From Verrucomicrobiota bacterium (GTDB taxonomy: Bacteria > Verrucomicrobiota > Verrucomicrobiia > Chthoniobacterales > JAFAMB01): DNA of 53,988 bases. The stretch is from positions 1 to 53,988 of the forward strand of contig JAFAZK010000168.1 in NCBI GenBank assembly GCA_019239825.1. The letters are read 5' to 3'. The position numbers and the translations under genes are program-made. Numbering within the stretch: the stretch's first letter is position 1; each line of letters opens with the position of its first letter. Below, piece by piece: positions 1 to 9,173 of the stretch. The notes below the pieces were generated by a model. It did no database searches, had not been told where the DNA came from, and saw only the letters and a list, made by a program, of their open reading frames with translations.

Positions 1-550
1 CACTTTCCTCGGCTTCGTTCGAACACCGCGAGTTACCGTGGGAAGATGATAGAGACGAAGTACCAGGCTCAGTCACGTGTTCGCCTTGCGAAACGATGTT
101 AGGCTGGGTAAGTTGTTCGGATAATAACGGTGTAGTTTTCACCTGACGGGCGCTAATCGTATAACGAATTTAGTCCTCTGAATGAGTCTGGAATTCAGCG
201 GCCGCCCCTCTTCTGGCACCGCAATGACCGCCAGCGCCGATACTTTTCTGCGCTTCGGCTCTTTGACACAAGCTACCGCACTTGGCCAAATTCCGTTTTG
301 CCTTCTGACTGCAACAATTGTAAGTCGGATCTACCAACACACGGTTCCGTTACACAGAACCGGGAAAACGAGCCTGAGGTTAGCCGGTTGCACTGCGGAA
401 TGCAAAGAATTGAATTCAAGAGATCCACCTCAGCTGGAAATAGATACTCTGATTATAAAATCTGGCAATTTCGTGTGACCGCACATTTCACGCGCCATCG
501 AGAAAACAATAGAAGACTGTCTACCTTCAACTGGAAAACCTTGGTCGAGG
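1..550. other. Noncoding stretch at window start, downstream of the NusG-like gene
   Basis: I see no convincing gene here. Short open frames exist on the plus strand, but they lack a ribosome binding site and recognisable domains. The part from 268 to about 482 is a diverged copy of a segment upstream of the methyltransferase and is listed separately. Confidence 0.6.
268..482 (+). repeat. Diverged direct repeat, copy 1 (promoter-like leader segment)
   Basis: The first 27 bases, starting ACAAGCTACCGCACTTGG, are identical to those at 1503. Further matching blocks follow at nearly the same offsets in both copies: near 98 and 95, near 146 and 145, and near 199 and 196 bases from the start. The end block AATTTCGTGTGACCGC matches AATTTCGTCTGTCCGC. 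Collinearity points to an old duplication rather than chance. This copy keeps a degenerate -10-like TATAAA at 454-459, but no gene follows it on this strand. Confidence 0.6.
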
Positions 551-1159
551 TCAATTATTTTCGCGACGCGCCTCGTTCCGCAGAACAGCCGAGCGTTCTA
601 ATTCCGCCTCGATTTTCCTGCCAAGAAACTCCATTAGTACTCGAACCCGATCTCGAGCTGGTAGGCTTTGGGTAACTATCGCATCCAACCCAGCAAATGC
701 TCCCTCCGCTACCTTCACGTTGTCACCTCGTAAAGGTTCGTAGTCGATGACTTTGATCTCTCTTTCACCGACGTGCTGGCTCAACTGAGCGACAGTGACG
801 TCGTCTATCGTGGGATAGCGATTAGCGAAGCTCACGATGGATCGCACTCCGTGAGCGTAGCTCACTACCCGCTGCATCCTGCCCAAGTCAAAATTGGCAA
901 ATAAATAGCCGGGAAACAGCGCTTCCGTTACCCAGGCCACACCGGTCCGCGTTTGTCGTCTGAACCGGAGGCGAGGACAAAATACGCTTACCCCCTTTAA
1001 TTTACGAAGATGCGCGGCTGCAATATGTTCGTGCTTGTGCTTGGCTTGGAGACAATACCAGGCGGATTCTGATGAATCCGCCGGATCCCGTTGGGTACTC
1101 TCTAGCCGATACGTATGACTAATCGACTCGCGGCTGTACATCTCTACGTTGACTTCCAT
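551..1159 (-). CDS. NusG/RfaH-family transcription antitermination protein
   Basis: A specialised NusG paralogue that would bind RNA polymerase through its N-terminal NGN domain and promote elongation of a long operon, probably for surface polysaccharide. The NGN domain starts with WYCLQAKHKHE and continues to FPGYLFANFDL, the usual NusG/RfaH landmarks. A C-terminal KOW-like segment follows, with G-x-F-A-G-L-D-A-I-V. The start is uncertain: ATG at 1159 gives about 202 aa, ATG at 1141 is also possible, and a longer upstream frame to 1312 has an unconvincing serine-rich sequence. The gene points out of the window, so its target operon is probably to the left, although the 550 bases seen there are empty. 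I see no clear ops element. It lies between two copies of a 215-bp repeat. Confidence 0.8.
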   Translation of the reverse strand: MEVNVEMYSRESISHTYRLESTQRDPADSSESAWYCLQAKHKHEHIAAAHLRKLKGVSVFCPRLRFRRQTRTGVAWVTEALFPGYLFANFDLGRMQRVVSYAHGVRSIVSFANRYPTIDDVTVAQLSQHVGEREIKVIDYEPLRGDNVKVAEGAFAGLDAIVTQSLPARDRVRVLMEFLGRKIEAELERSAVLRNEARRENN

Positions 1160-1312
1160 CTTTCGAAATTTGAATATCTTTAACGGTCTTTGTCCCTGGC
1201 TATCGTACCTGACAGAAAATTGCTGGTCTTCTCGAGATCCGCTTGATCCAGATGATACCTCTGATGAGATTACCCAAGATTGATTGATACAGCTGAGCTT
1301 TTGCCAGGTCAC

Positions 1313-1671
1313 CGCGGTTAGCCGAAAGTAAGGGCGTTAGCAAACCTAACGGCTGGTTGGAGAAAGTTTATGACGGGGACAAGGCCGCTTTCCTTTTCTA
1401 TTTTGCTCCTGAGACTTTTATCGGGGGCACTAGATCGTAAACGGCTGGCTATAGCAGTGTTTGCCCTGTAGTTAGCAACGGGTCGGTCGGTTAGCGATGA
1501 CTACAAGCTACCGCACTTGGCCAAATTCCTTTCTGCCTTTCAACTACAACCGACAAGCTATCGCTTGAAACTGCCAAGCGGTCTCTAATACATCTTGAGA
1601 ACGACGCTGAGATTAACCGCAACCAAGTAGATATAAAACAAATTCGGTTCAAGAAGTCGCGATGCCTAGAA
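1313..1671. other. Intergenic region between the NusG-like gene and the methyltransferase
   Basis: Divergent gap with no gene seen. The minus-strand promoter of the NusG-like gene should lie here, but I see no clear one. The right half is repeat copy 2. Confidence 0.5.
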
Positions 1672-1711
1672 TTGGAAGCGCCCTTTGTGAAATTCTATAA
1701 TTTCGTCTGTC
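1503..1711 (+). repeat. Diverged direct repeat, copy 2 (promoter region of the methyltransferase)
   Basis: Partner of the segment at 268-482, in the same orientation. It ends just before the methyltransferase and contains a good promoter (1672-1701). Copy 1 may therefore be a leftover promoter whose gene was lost or displaced when the NusG-like gene arrived. Confidence 0.6.
1672..1701 (+). promoter_or_regulatory. Sigma70-type promoter for the methyltransferase
   Basis: TTGGAA at 1672-1677 and a perfect TATAAT at 1696-1701 are separated by 18 bases. Transcription would start near 1708, about 95 bases before the preferred start codon at 1803. Confidence 0.5.
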
Positions 1712-1802
1712 CGCTCCCTCGGCATTGTTTACGGTTGAGTTCAAGCGAGCCGTACTTTTCTTCCTCAAGCTTGGTCGCGCGATTACTATGATCTCAGGAG
1801 AT

Positions 1803-2477
1803 ATGGAAATTATAAGAAGGTCGCGACAGGCACCGCAAACAACGGCCCAATTCGACTTGGTCGCTCGAATCTATCCGGCACTAGAGCGTTTGGTTTTTGG
1901 GGTGCGCCTGGACAATGCGCGAAAGGCGTTTTTCGAGGAGGTTCTTGATGCAGATCGGGTCTTGTTAGTGGGTGAAGGGAACGGCCGATTCCTGAAGTCG
2001 TTGATCGCCCGGAAACGCGCTGGCTACGTCTGTGTAGTGGAGAGGAGCAAGGTAATGATTCGCCTTGCGAAAGATCGCGCCGGTGATTCGGGGAAGGTCG
2101 GATTGGAGTTCATCGAAGCGGATTTTCGGGCTTACCGGCCAGAGCAAGACTTTGACTGCGTCGTGACTCATTTCTTTCTCGATCTCTTTAATCCACCGTC
2201 ACAGCTTGCGATTATCGAGAAGATGGCGGAGTCCGTCGCAGACGGGGGAACTTGGATCAACGTCGACTTTGTGCCGGCCCGTACTCTGCGGCATGAAATT
2301 TTGATGTCGTTGCAATATGCCTTTTTCCGCGTTGTGAGCCGGATCGAATCCAAGCGTTGTTTTGATGAATCAGAGGCGGCGACTGCCGCCGGATGGACCG
2401 TCGCCGAAGCTATTTCATATCTCGGTGGCTTGGTTGTGGCGAAACGCTATCGCAAAAATGGGTTGCAAGTAGCGTGA
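1803..2477 (+). CDS. Class I SAM-dependent methyltransferase
   Basis: A soluble methyltransferase of about 224 aa with unknown substrate. The SAM-binding motif I is VLLVGEGNGRFL, followed by an acidic end to strand 2 (VVERS) and FIEADF as motif II. VVTHFFLDLF and WINVDFV follow as later strands of the Rossmann-like fold. The start at 1803 is chosen because AGGAG lies just upstream, although spacing is only 2 bases; ATG at 1788 and 1725 are alternatives. A consensus-like promoter lies about 95 bases upstream. The family is certain, the role unknown. Confidence 0.75.
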   Translation: MEIIRRSRQAPQTTAQFDLVARIYPALERLVFGVRLDNARKAFFEEVLDADRVLLVGEGNGRFLKSLIARKRAGYVCVVERSKVMIRLAKDRAGDSGKVGLEFIEADFRAYRPEQDFDCVVTHFFLDLFNPPSQLAIIEKMAESVADGGTWINVDFVPARTLRHEILMSLQYAFFRVVSRIESKRCFDESEAATAAGWTVAEAISYLGGLVVAKRYRKNGLQVA

Positions 2478-2538
2478 AGTCCGGCCAGTCGATAAGCAGT
2501 GCCGTTTGCCTTTCACCGAGCACCAGATCGAGATCGAG

Positions 2539-4269
2539 ATGAATGGAGTCACCAGGATACGTGATTTATTAGTTCGCTTCAGAGCCGCCTTGCCGTCAGA
2601 TCTCCGAGCTTACTATCATCCGTTCATTTATGGGCTGGTCGGTGGTCTAGCTGCAGTTAGCTTTCAAGCTTCGGCGCAGGCGCTTTTTCAGTGGCTTTGG
2701 ATCGGACCGAGCAAATCACTGGGGCTGGCATTCGTTCCGGTCAGCTTCGGAGTGATTATCGGTACGTCGGTCATTGCAGGTTTTATCCTTACCCATGTCT
2801 CAAAAGAGGCTGCTGGGAGCGGCATTCCTCAAGTGAAAGCCGCCTTCTGGCGAGACTTTGGTTATCTCCCATTTCGCGTGGTTGTGGCCAAATTCTTTGC
2901 CGGAGTGATCACCATCGGTGGCGGCTCTAGCCTGGGAAGGGAGGGACCAACGGTTCATATCGCCGGGACACTCGCTTCGAATGTAGCTGGCCTGCTCGGT
3001 GCGCCCAAACAAGAGCGAAGACCGGCCCTGCTCGCGGGTGCGGCCGCCGGACTAGCGGCTGCCTTTAATACGCCGCTCTCTGCCATCACTTTCGTTTTGG
3101 AAGAGATCATGGAGGATCTGAACAGTACCCGCTACCTTGCGCCGGTTTTGATCGCCTCGGTCACTTCCACGTTCGTGGCTCACCTCTTTCTCGGGGATAA
3201 CCCGGCTTTTGTGATTCCGGAGACAGCGCGATTTTCCTGGAAGCTTTACCTTTTAATCGTTCCGGTCGCCGCGTTGTCTGGCCTGATTGGTGTCATCTTT
3301 CAGAAAGGAGCTCTGATCTGGCGAGACCAGATCAAGAATTACCGGCGAATCCCGTTGGCGTTCAGGCCGGCCATAGGCGCTTTTATCAACTGGATCTGCG
3401 GAATCGCAGTTTTTCTGGCCATCGCGCACATCGGCGTATTCGGCCTTGGCTATAACGATCTCCAAAGTATGCTGGCGGGTCACATCACTGGGACCCAAGC
3501 GGTCATCCTGGTGGTCGCTAAACTGGCAGCCACCATCGCCGTGTATGCCTGGGGCGGAGCCGGGGGCATTTTTTCACCAACCTTATTCTTTGGAGCAGCT
3601 GCAGGTTTAGCCTTAAGCCAGCTTTTCTCATTAGCCACCAACTTGCCGCCGAACGAGCAACTCGCGCTTACGGTTGCCGGCATGAGCGCTTGCCTCGGCG
3701 CGGTGGTTCGCGCGCCGATCACCTCAATATTGATCGTGTTTGAGATGACCCATCAGTTCGCTTTTGTGCCCCTCTTGATGATCGGCGCTTTGGCCAGCCA
3801 GGCAGTCAGCCGAGCGTTTTGCCGTACGAATTTCTATAGCGAGATCCTGGAGCGCGACGGAATCGATCTGGATCAACATATTCCCATAAAATCCTGGGCT
3901 GCCCTTCAAAAACGACCGATAGGAACGATTGCCACGTTCAAGCCAATAACCGTCGACACGACCGCTCGGGAAGAGCTCCTTCCTATCGTCGAAGAACATC
4001 CTTACCGGTTCTTTCCGCTCGTCCGGGGAAACAAATTAGAAGGTTTGATTTCGAGAGAGTCAGTTCTTGAGACCTCTCAAGAAAACATAGCCCCGCAACC
4101 GGCCAGCACAGCTTCACCAAATACCGCCGTAAAAGAAGCGGTCAATCGGATGGTCACAGAGTCGGCGGATCTTCTAGTTTTAGTGGCGGAACAAGAGGGC
4201 CCTCCGATAGGGATCGTAACACTACATGATGTTCTGCGAGCTCAGGCCCAGATAACGGACCAGTTTTAG
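2539..4269 (+). CDS. ClC-family chloride/proton antiporter with C-terminal CBS pair
   Basis: Integral membrane protein of about 576 aa that moves chloride, probably in exchange for protons. The three ion-pathway motifs are visible: GSGIPQ (about residues 93-98), GREGP (133-137, with the gating glutamate at 135) and GGIFSP. A pair of glutamates in FVLEEIME corresponds to the internal proton glutamate of bacterial antiporters, favouring exchanger over channel. The last 130 residues form two CBS motifs (GLISRESV and GIVTLHDVL), which usually sense adenine nucleotides or ionic strength. ATG at 2539 is preferred over an upstream TTG at 2506. It stands alone, followed by repeat A1. Confidence 0.92.
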   Translation: MNGVTRIRDLLVRFRAALPSDLRAYYHPFIYGLVGGLAAVSFQASAQALFQWLWIGPSKSLGLAFVPVSFGVIIGTSVIAGFILTHVSKEAAGSGIPQVKAAFWRDFGYLPFRVVVAKFFAGVITIGGGSSLGREGPTVHIAGTLASNVAGLLGAPKQERRPALLAGAAAGLAAAFNTPLSAITFVLEEIMEDLNSTRYLAPVLIASVTSTFVAHLFLGDNPAFVIPETARFSWKLYLLIVPVAALSGLIGVIFQKGALIWRDQIKNYRRIPLAFRPAIGAFINWICGIAVFLAIAHIGVFGLGYNDLQSMLAGHITGTQAVILVVAKLAATIAVYAWGGAGGIFSPTLFFGAAAGLALSQLFSLATNLPPNEQLALTVAGMSACLGAVVRAPITSILIVFEMTHQFAFVPLLMIGALASQAVSRAFCRTNFYSEILERDGIDLDQHIPIKSWAALQKRPIGTIATFKPITVDTTAREELLPIVEEHPYRFFPLVRGNKLEGLISRESVLETSQENIAPQPASTASPNTAVKEAVNRMVTESADLLVLVAEQEGPPIGIVTLHDVLRAQAQITDQF

Positions 4270-4282
4270 CGCCGAGACCAGT

Positions 4283-4494
4283 GGTGGGGCGAGGCTCCCG
4301 AAAGACCCTCGATTCTCGCTAACCTGCCGGTGCTTCGCCTTTAAAACGTATAGCCAGTCCTAAAAGCACGCCGAGCCGGTGGCACGGCGGTAGACCACGG
4401 CTCGGCGCGCTTAGTGGCCTAGCAATGTTGCTAATCAGGGGGCCATCGGATTCTTCGGTGGACCGATCCGGCCATTCGGGAGCCTCGCCTACCA
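4283..4494. repeat. Family A nested-palindrome element, copy A1
   Basis: Starts with GGTGGGGCGAGGCTCCCGAA and ends with the near-perfect reverse complement TTCGGGAGCCTCGCCTACCA. Inside is a second inverted pair, ACGCCGAGCC (about 4368) and CGGCTCGGCGCG (4398), followed by GGCCTAGCAATGTTG. Length is about 212 bp. It fills the gap between the ClC and beta-glucosidase genes. Confidence 0.85.
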
Positions 4495-4560
4495 AGGACC
4501 TGGCGATCTCGGCGCTCCCGGCGTTGACGGCGCTACCCCGGTTGTCCATGTTCATCCACT

Positions 4561-5898
4561 ATGAGGGAGCCAGTTCCACAAGATTTCGGTTCGGACTTTC
4601 TTTGGGGAACATCGACCGCCGCCTATCAGATCGAGGGGGCGATAAACGAGGGCGGCCGCGCGCCCAGCATTTGGGATGTTTTTTGCCAACAAACCGGCAA
4701 AATATCGAACGGGGATACTGGGGCGGTGGCCTGCGACCACTATCATCTGTACCGCGAGGATATCGCGCTTATGAAGGAGCTAGGGCAGGATGTGTACCGC
4801 TTTTCAGTCGCTTGGCCGCGGATCTTCCCACCCGGCAAAGGCAAATTGAATAGCGCCGGGATAGATTTCTACCAGCGCCTGGTCGACGAAATAGTCGCAA
4901 ATGGAATCGAGCCGTGGCTCTGTTTCTATCACTGGGATTTGCCGCAGGCACTACAAGAGCTGGGCGGTTGGACCAACCGAGATACGGCTGGATGGTACAC
5001 GGACTACGCCATCGCCGTAGCGGAGAAACTCGGCGATAGGGTTGGTCACTTCGTCATGCTGAACGAACCGATGGTTTCCTCCTACTTGGGACACTTTCTC
5101 GGCGTGCACGCACCAGGAATGAAGTCAAAAGAAGCATTCCTATCAGCCATCCATCACCTCAACCTTGCTGCCGGTCAGGGACTAACCGCGCTGCGCACTC
5201 AAGGCGGTGATTGGCAGCTCGGGACGGTCGTCAACATGGGCTTAGCACCCAAGATCGCAGGCGCCGATCTAGAAGCTGCCAAACTGCATGATGAAATTCT
5301 TTTCTGGCCATTTCTCGATCCCCTCCTGTTGGGGCGTTACCCGGAATCGCTGGATCCATTGATCGCCCCGTACGTCCGAGAGGGAGACCTGCAGTTGATC
5401 CAGCATCCAGTCGACTTCATCGGAGTTAATTACTATTTCCCGGAGCGAGTAGTTAAAGACAGCAAAGCTCCATTCGGTTTTCTGGAGATTCCGCCACCGG
5501 ACAAGGTCCCAAAGACAGCAATGGGTTGGGAGATTCGTCCTGCCAGCTTCACTGACACCTTGATAGCGATCAAAGAACGTTACTTGAAACTTCCACCGAT
5601 TTATATCACTGAAAACGGGGCCGCGTTCGTGGACACGGTCGACTCCGACGGATCAATCAACGATCGCGAACGAACGGAGTATATCCAGGAGCATCTCTCC
5701 GCCGTAGCTGAAGCTCGAACCGCAGGGGTTGATATCCGCGGTTATTTCGTGTGGTCGCTGCTGGACAACTTCGAATGGGCGTACGGCTACAATCAAAGAT
5801 TTGGTTTAGTGCACGTGAATTACGCCACTCAGCAAAGAACGCGGAAGGCTTCGTTTGGTTGGTATCAGCAGTTTATACGGGCCGCGAAAGGGAGCTGA
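4561..5898 (+). CDS. GH1 beta-glucosidase
   Basis: Hydrolyses terminal beta-linked glucose or related sugars from oligosaccharides, probably in the cytoplasm, since no signal peptide is present. The 445-aa length is typical of glycoside hydrolase family 1. The acid/base glutamate is in LNEP (E169) and the nucleophile in ITENG (E351). The N-terminal FLWGTSTAAYQIEGA and the YHWDLPQAL block are also family hallmarks. ATG 4561 fits the family start. The ribosome binding site is weak. Family A repeats lie on both sides, and no transporter is directly coupled. Confidence 0.93.
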   Translation: MREPVPQDFGSDFLWGTSTAAYQIEGAINEGGRAPSIWDVFCQQTGKISNGDTGAVACDHYHLYREDIALMKELGQDVYRFSVAWPRIFPPGKGKLNSAGIDFYQRLVDEIVANGIEPWLCFYHWDLPQALQELGGWTNRDTAGWYTDYAIAVAEKLGDRVGHFVMLNEPMVSSYLGHFLGVHAPGMKSKEAFLSAIHHLNLAAGQGLTALRTQGGDWQLGTVVNMGLAPKIAGADLEAAKLHDEILFWPFLDPLLLGRYPESLDPLIAPYVREGDLQLIQHPVDFIGVNYYFPERVVKDSKAPFGFLEIPPPDKVPKTAMGWEIRPASFTDTLIAIKERYLKLPPIYITENGAAFVDTVDSDGSINDRERTEYIQEHLSAVAEARTAGVDIRGYFVWSLLDNFEWAYGYNQRFGLVHVNYATQQRTRKASFGWYQQFIRAAKGS

Positions 5899-5911
5899 GG
5901 GAAGCTGCGTT

Positions 5912-6179
5912 GGTGGGGCGAGGCTCCCGAAAGATCAAGCGGTGTTACCAGCGTTGGCCGTAATTCGACGCCGTAGATTAATATTAGGCTGAAAACCGCG
6001 CCGAGCCGCGACGCGTCGTGTCCTGCACGTAACCGCGGTTGTTCAGTAGATCCAAACCGTAAATGATGGCATATGAGGGGAACGGCTCGGCACGCAGTTC
6101 GGCCTAGCATAGCCACGTGGCACCGAGACGGGTTAATGCCCTGGATGAATCCAGGGTCTTTCGGGAGCCTCGCCCCACC
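5912..6179. repeat. Family A nested-palindrome element, copy A2
   Basis: Outer ends GGTGGGGCGAGGCTCCCGAA and TTCGGGAGCCTCGCCCCACC are exact reverse complements and continue into AGA and TCT. Inner pair: GCGCCGAGCCG (about 6000) and CGGCTCGGCACG (about 6086), the latter followed by CGGCCTAGCAT. About 268 bp, between the beta-glucosidase and the permease. Confidence 0.88.
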
Positions 6180-6241
6180 AGCTTTCCCGCCTTTTTTTCT
6201 TTTCGTGGGCCGAAAGATCGACTAACTAGGCCGCAAACCGC

Positions 6242-7549
6242 ATGACTGAAAGAAAAATCTCCGGGCTCACCGCGACTAATATCGTCGTCGCCAACATGAT
6301 AGGCACCGGCGTGTTCGTCAGTCTCGGGTTTCAGGTAATCTCGATTCATTCCGATTTTGCCATCATGGCGCTCTGGATTATCGGAGGGCTGCTCTCGTTA
6401 TGCGGCGCCCTTTGTTACGCGGAATTAGCCGTGGCGCTCCCCCGCTTAGGAGGCGAATACAACTTTCTTTCGCGCATTTACCATCCCGCGCTTGGCTTCA
6501 TGGCCGGCTGGATATCCATCAGCATCGGGTTCCCCGCTCCCATTGCGATATCCGCTATGGCTTTCGGAAATTATTTCCAGGCTGTAACTCCCTCGGTCTC
6601 GCCCTTAATCCTCTCTTTGGTATTGGTTTGGGGTGTCGCCGTTATACTTCTGGTGGGAATTCGTACCGGAGAACGCTTCCAGAATCTTTCCACGATACTT
6701 AAAATTGGCCTGATCATCTGTTTGATCGGGGCCGGTATTTTCTTTCAACAAAAACAGCCGTTCCACCCCGTGCCTCATCCGGACGACTTGTCCACCATGC
6801 TGTCGGGCCCATTTGCGGTAAGCCTGGTTTACGTGATGTACTCTTACTCCGGCTGGAACGGCGCCTCGTATTTGACCGCAGAAGTGCGGAACCCGGAGAA
6901 GAATATCCCCTGGGCACTCTTTATCGGCACAGTCATCGTGATGGTTCTCTACGTCCTGTTGAATTGGGTTTTCCTCATCAGCGCGCCAGCGGCGGAAATC
7001 GCGGGCAAACCCACAGTCGCTATGGTCTCCGGGCAGCACATTTTCGGCGGGCCCGGCGGGGCATTGACCAGCCTTCTGATTAGTTTCGGTTTGATCGCGA
7101 ATGTCAGTGCCATGAGCTGGATCGGATCGCGAGTGACCAAGTCAATGGCCGATGACTTTTCGAGACTTGCGTTCTTTGGCCGGGTTAATCAACACGGGAC
7201 GCCATACGTCGCGATGATCTTGCAAGCGCTTGTTGTAACCTTATTGATTCTTACCGGCAGCTTTGAAGCGGTGCTGGTCTACACCCAATTCGCCCTACTG
7301 CTTTCTTCATTCCTAGCGGTACTCGGACTCATCGTGTTGCGGTTCACTCAACCCGGATTAGCACGTCCCTACCGTGTTTGGGGTTATCCGGTCACTCCGC
7401 TGATTTTCCTAATAGTAACGCTGTCCATGATGCTATACACGGTACAGCAAAGGACTCTCGAATCGTTGCTTGGACTGCTAACCGCCCTTGTCGGTCTTGG
7501 GATCTACTTCATTGTGCGCCCGAGCCAAGGATCGCTTTCAGCCCGTTGA
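6242..7549 (+). CDS. APC-superfamily amino acid permease
   Basis: Predicted inner-membrane amino acid transporter of 435 aa with about 12 hydrophobic segments. The N-terminal NMIGTGVFVSLGF is the glycine-rich unwound first helix that binds the amino acid backbone in this superfamily. The segment SYSGWNGASYLTAEVRNPE is the conserved loop of basic amino acid transporter and antiporter-type members. The exact substrate cannot be read from the sequence. ATG 6242 directly precedes the first helix. The next gene begins 36 bases downstream on the same strand, so the two may be co-transcribed. Confidence 0.88.
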   Translation: MTERKISGLTATNIVVANMIGTGVFVSLGFQVISIHSDFAIMALWIIGGLLSLCGALCYAELAVALPRLGGEYNFLSRIYHPALGFMAGWISISIGFPAPIAISAMAFGNYFQAVTPSVSPLILSLVLVWGVAVILLVGIRTGERFQNLSTILKIGLIICLIGAGIFFQQKQPFHPVPHPDDLSTMLSGPFAVSLVYVMYSYSGWNGASYLTAEVRNPEKNIPWALFIGTVIVMVLYVLLNWVFLISAPAAEIAGKPTVAMVSGQHIFGGPGGALTSLLISFGLIANVSAMSWIGSRVTKSMADDFSRLAFFGRVNQHGTPYVAMILQALVVTLLILTGSFEAVLVYTQFALLLSSFLAVLGLIVLRFTQPGLARPYRVWGYPVTPLIFLIVTLSMMLYTVQQRTLESLLGLLTALVGLGIYFIVRPSQGSLSAR

Positions 7550-7585
7550 CCAATTGGTACAGGGCAACCGATCACGCCGAAAAAT

Positions 7586-8791
7586 ATGATCCTGAGATAC
7601 AAAAGGAGCTGGTTACTTAACGTCGTACTCTTATTAGCGGCGTGCACCGGACTGCACGCGCAAATGCAGGAACCAACCCCGGAAGTTTCACCGGCCGACC
7701 AGGCACCGGCGCCGATGCCTTTAGAGTCGCCGGTACCGCAAGCGTCGCTCACGCCGGTGCAGCCGGTTGAGGTCCCCAGCAATCCAATCTCGGACGCAGC
7801 TCGTTTTCTAGCTGGCCTGCCGGTAGCTGACAACTCGACGCTGGCCGGACTGACGCACACCGCGCGTTGGCAGGCGCATGCCACCGCCATGAATTCCGCG
7901 TTCGCGACACTCAATAGCCGGCAGCTCAGCAATATTCGAGTCTGGCGCTCAGACTTCTTGGCCCCTGTATCCGCCGGAGCAAAGACTTGTGTCTATTACT
8001 TTGGCGGCCCCGATTTCCTTTATGCTGATGCGTTTTTCCCGGACTGTACCACCTACATTCTGGTCGGGTTAGAGTCAGTCGATGCGTTACCGGATCTCCG
8101 CACTGTCCCGTCGGCCGCCCTTGACTATACCCTTGAAAATATCCAGATCTCACTAAACACGATTCTGCAGTTCAGCTTTTTCAAAACCAAAGATATGCGG
8201 GAAGACTTTGGTCGCGGAGAACTGAAGGGCGTTCTACCGATTCTATTCGTGTTTCTTGCTCGGACCGGAAAAGTGATCCAGTCGGTCGAATATGTCTCCC
8301 TGGACCGCGGAGGACAGCTAACCAAGCCGGGTGGGTCACCCCATGGAGTGAAGGTTTCATTCATGGATCCGGCGACCGGCGCTCAAAAGACGCTCTACTT
8401 CTTCAGCACCGATCTTTCCGACGACGGGTTGAAAAGCAATCCCGCCGTTCTTCGATTCACGGAACAGCAAGGGCAAGCGAACTGTTTTCTGAAAGCCGCA
8501 TCGTATCTGATGCACGAAGGGCATTTCGGTACGGTTCGCTCTTTTCTGTTGGGTAACAGCCTCACCATTGTGCAAGATGACTCCGGTATTCCGATTAAAT
8601 ACCTCTCGCCGGAGAAATGGACTCTGAGATTTTTCGGCAGCTACACGGCGCCAATCAACCTGTTCAAACAATTTTACCAGGCGGACTTACGCCAGCTCTA
8701 CGAAACCAGCTCGCCGAAGACGCTGACCTTCAGCTTCGGTTACCAATGGAATCGGCGCAATTCGTCCCTGATCCTCGCGGTTAGGAGATAG
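7586..8791 (+). CDS. Exported protein of unknown function
   Basis: I do not recognise this 401-aa protein. It begins with a basic stretch and a hydrophobic segment ending in LLAAC, a possible lipobox, or LHAQ, a possible signal peptidase I site. It is therefore probably in the periplasm or on a membrane. A proline-rich linker of about 45 residues follows, and then a globular region with many aromatic residues. Two cysteines (in KTCVYYFGG and FPDCTTY) may form a disulfide. It follows the permease by 36 bases. Confidence 0.65.
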   Translation: MILRYKRSWLLNVVLLLAACTGLHAQMQEPTPEVSPADQAPAPMPLESPVPQASLTPVQPVEVPSNPISDAARFLAGLPVADNSTLAGLTHTARWQAHATAMNSAFATLNSRQLSNIRVWRSDFLAPVSAGAKTCVYYFGGPDFLYADAFFPDCTTYILVGLESVDALPDLRTVPSAALDYTLENIQISLNTILQFSFFKTKDMREDFGRGELKGVLPILFVFLARTGKVIQSVEYVSLDRGGQLTKPGGSPHGVKVSFMDPATGAQKTLYFFSTDLSDDGLKSNPAVLRFTEQQGQANCFLKAASYLMHEGHFGTVRSFLLGNSLTIVQDDSGIPIKYLSPEKWTLRFFGSYTAPINLFKQFYQADLRQLYETSSPKTLTFSFGYQWNRRNSSLILAVRR

Positions 8792-8850
8792 GGTGCAGGG
8801 CCCGGTAGGGCGAAAATCTCGGCGCGCCCAGAGCGGGAACCGGCGCCCAT

Positions 8851-9132
8851 AGCGGGGAGCCGCTTTGCAATGTGGTCCGCGTTGAGCCCCTATTCATCAA
8901 GCTTAGCGTTTGCTAGAGTGAAGCGTGTTGGCAGGCGGCTCCCGCGAACGGCTGCTGATGTCGCCACAGCCAGGGTTGTGTCTTCAAATGATTCGAACGC
9001 TCAAACCTCACGCCGCCAATTCGCGCTTGGAAACGTTCGCGGGAGCCGCCTGCTACACCACTCTGGGTAGCGCCATGTTTTGTCGCGCGATCAGGTCAGG
9101 TGTCTATCAAAAGTCAAAAGCGGCTCCCCTCC
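8851..9132. repeat. Family B nested-palindrome element, copy B1
   Basis: Outer arms AGCGGGGAGCCGCTTT and AAAAGCGGCTCCCCT enclose inner arms GCAGGCGGCTCCCGCGAACG (8932) and CGTTCGCGGGAGCCGCCTGC (about 9034). Shares GATCAGGTCAGG near its right end with B2 and B3 but is diverged from them. It lies between convergent genes, the exported protein and ybeY. Confidence 0.85.
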
Positions 9133-9173
9133 AGGCGCTGGGTCTTTTCACCTACCTTGGCAAACCCATCTCC

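Noticed and set aside
182..675. Overlapping plus-strand frames of 98 and 125 codons near the window start
   Set aside because: No ribosome binding site, no domain, odd composition, and they cross a diverged noncoding repeat and the end of the NusG-like gene.
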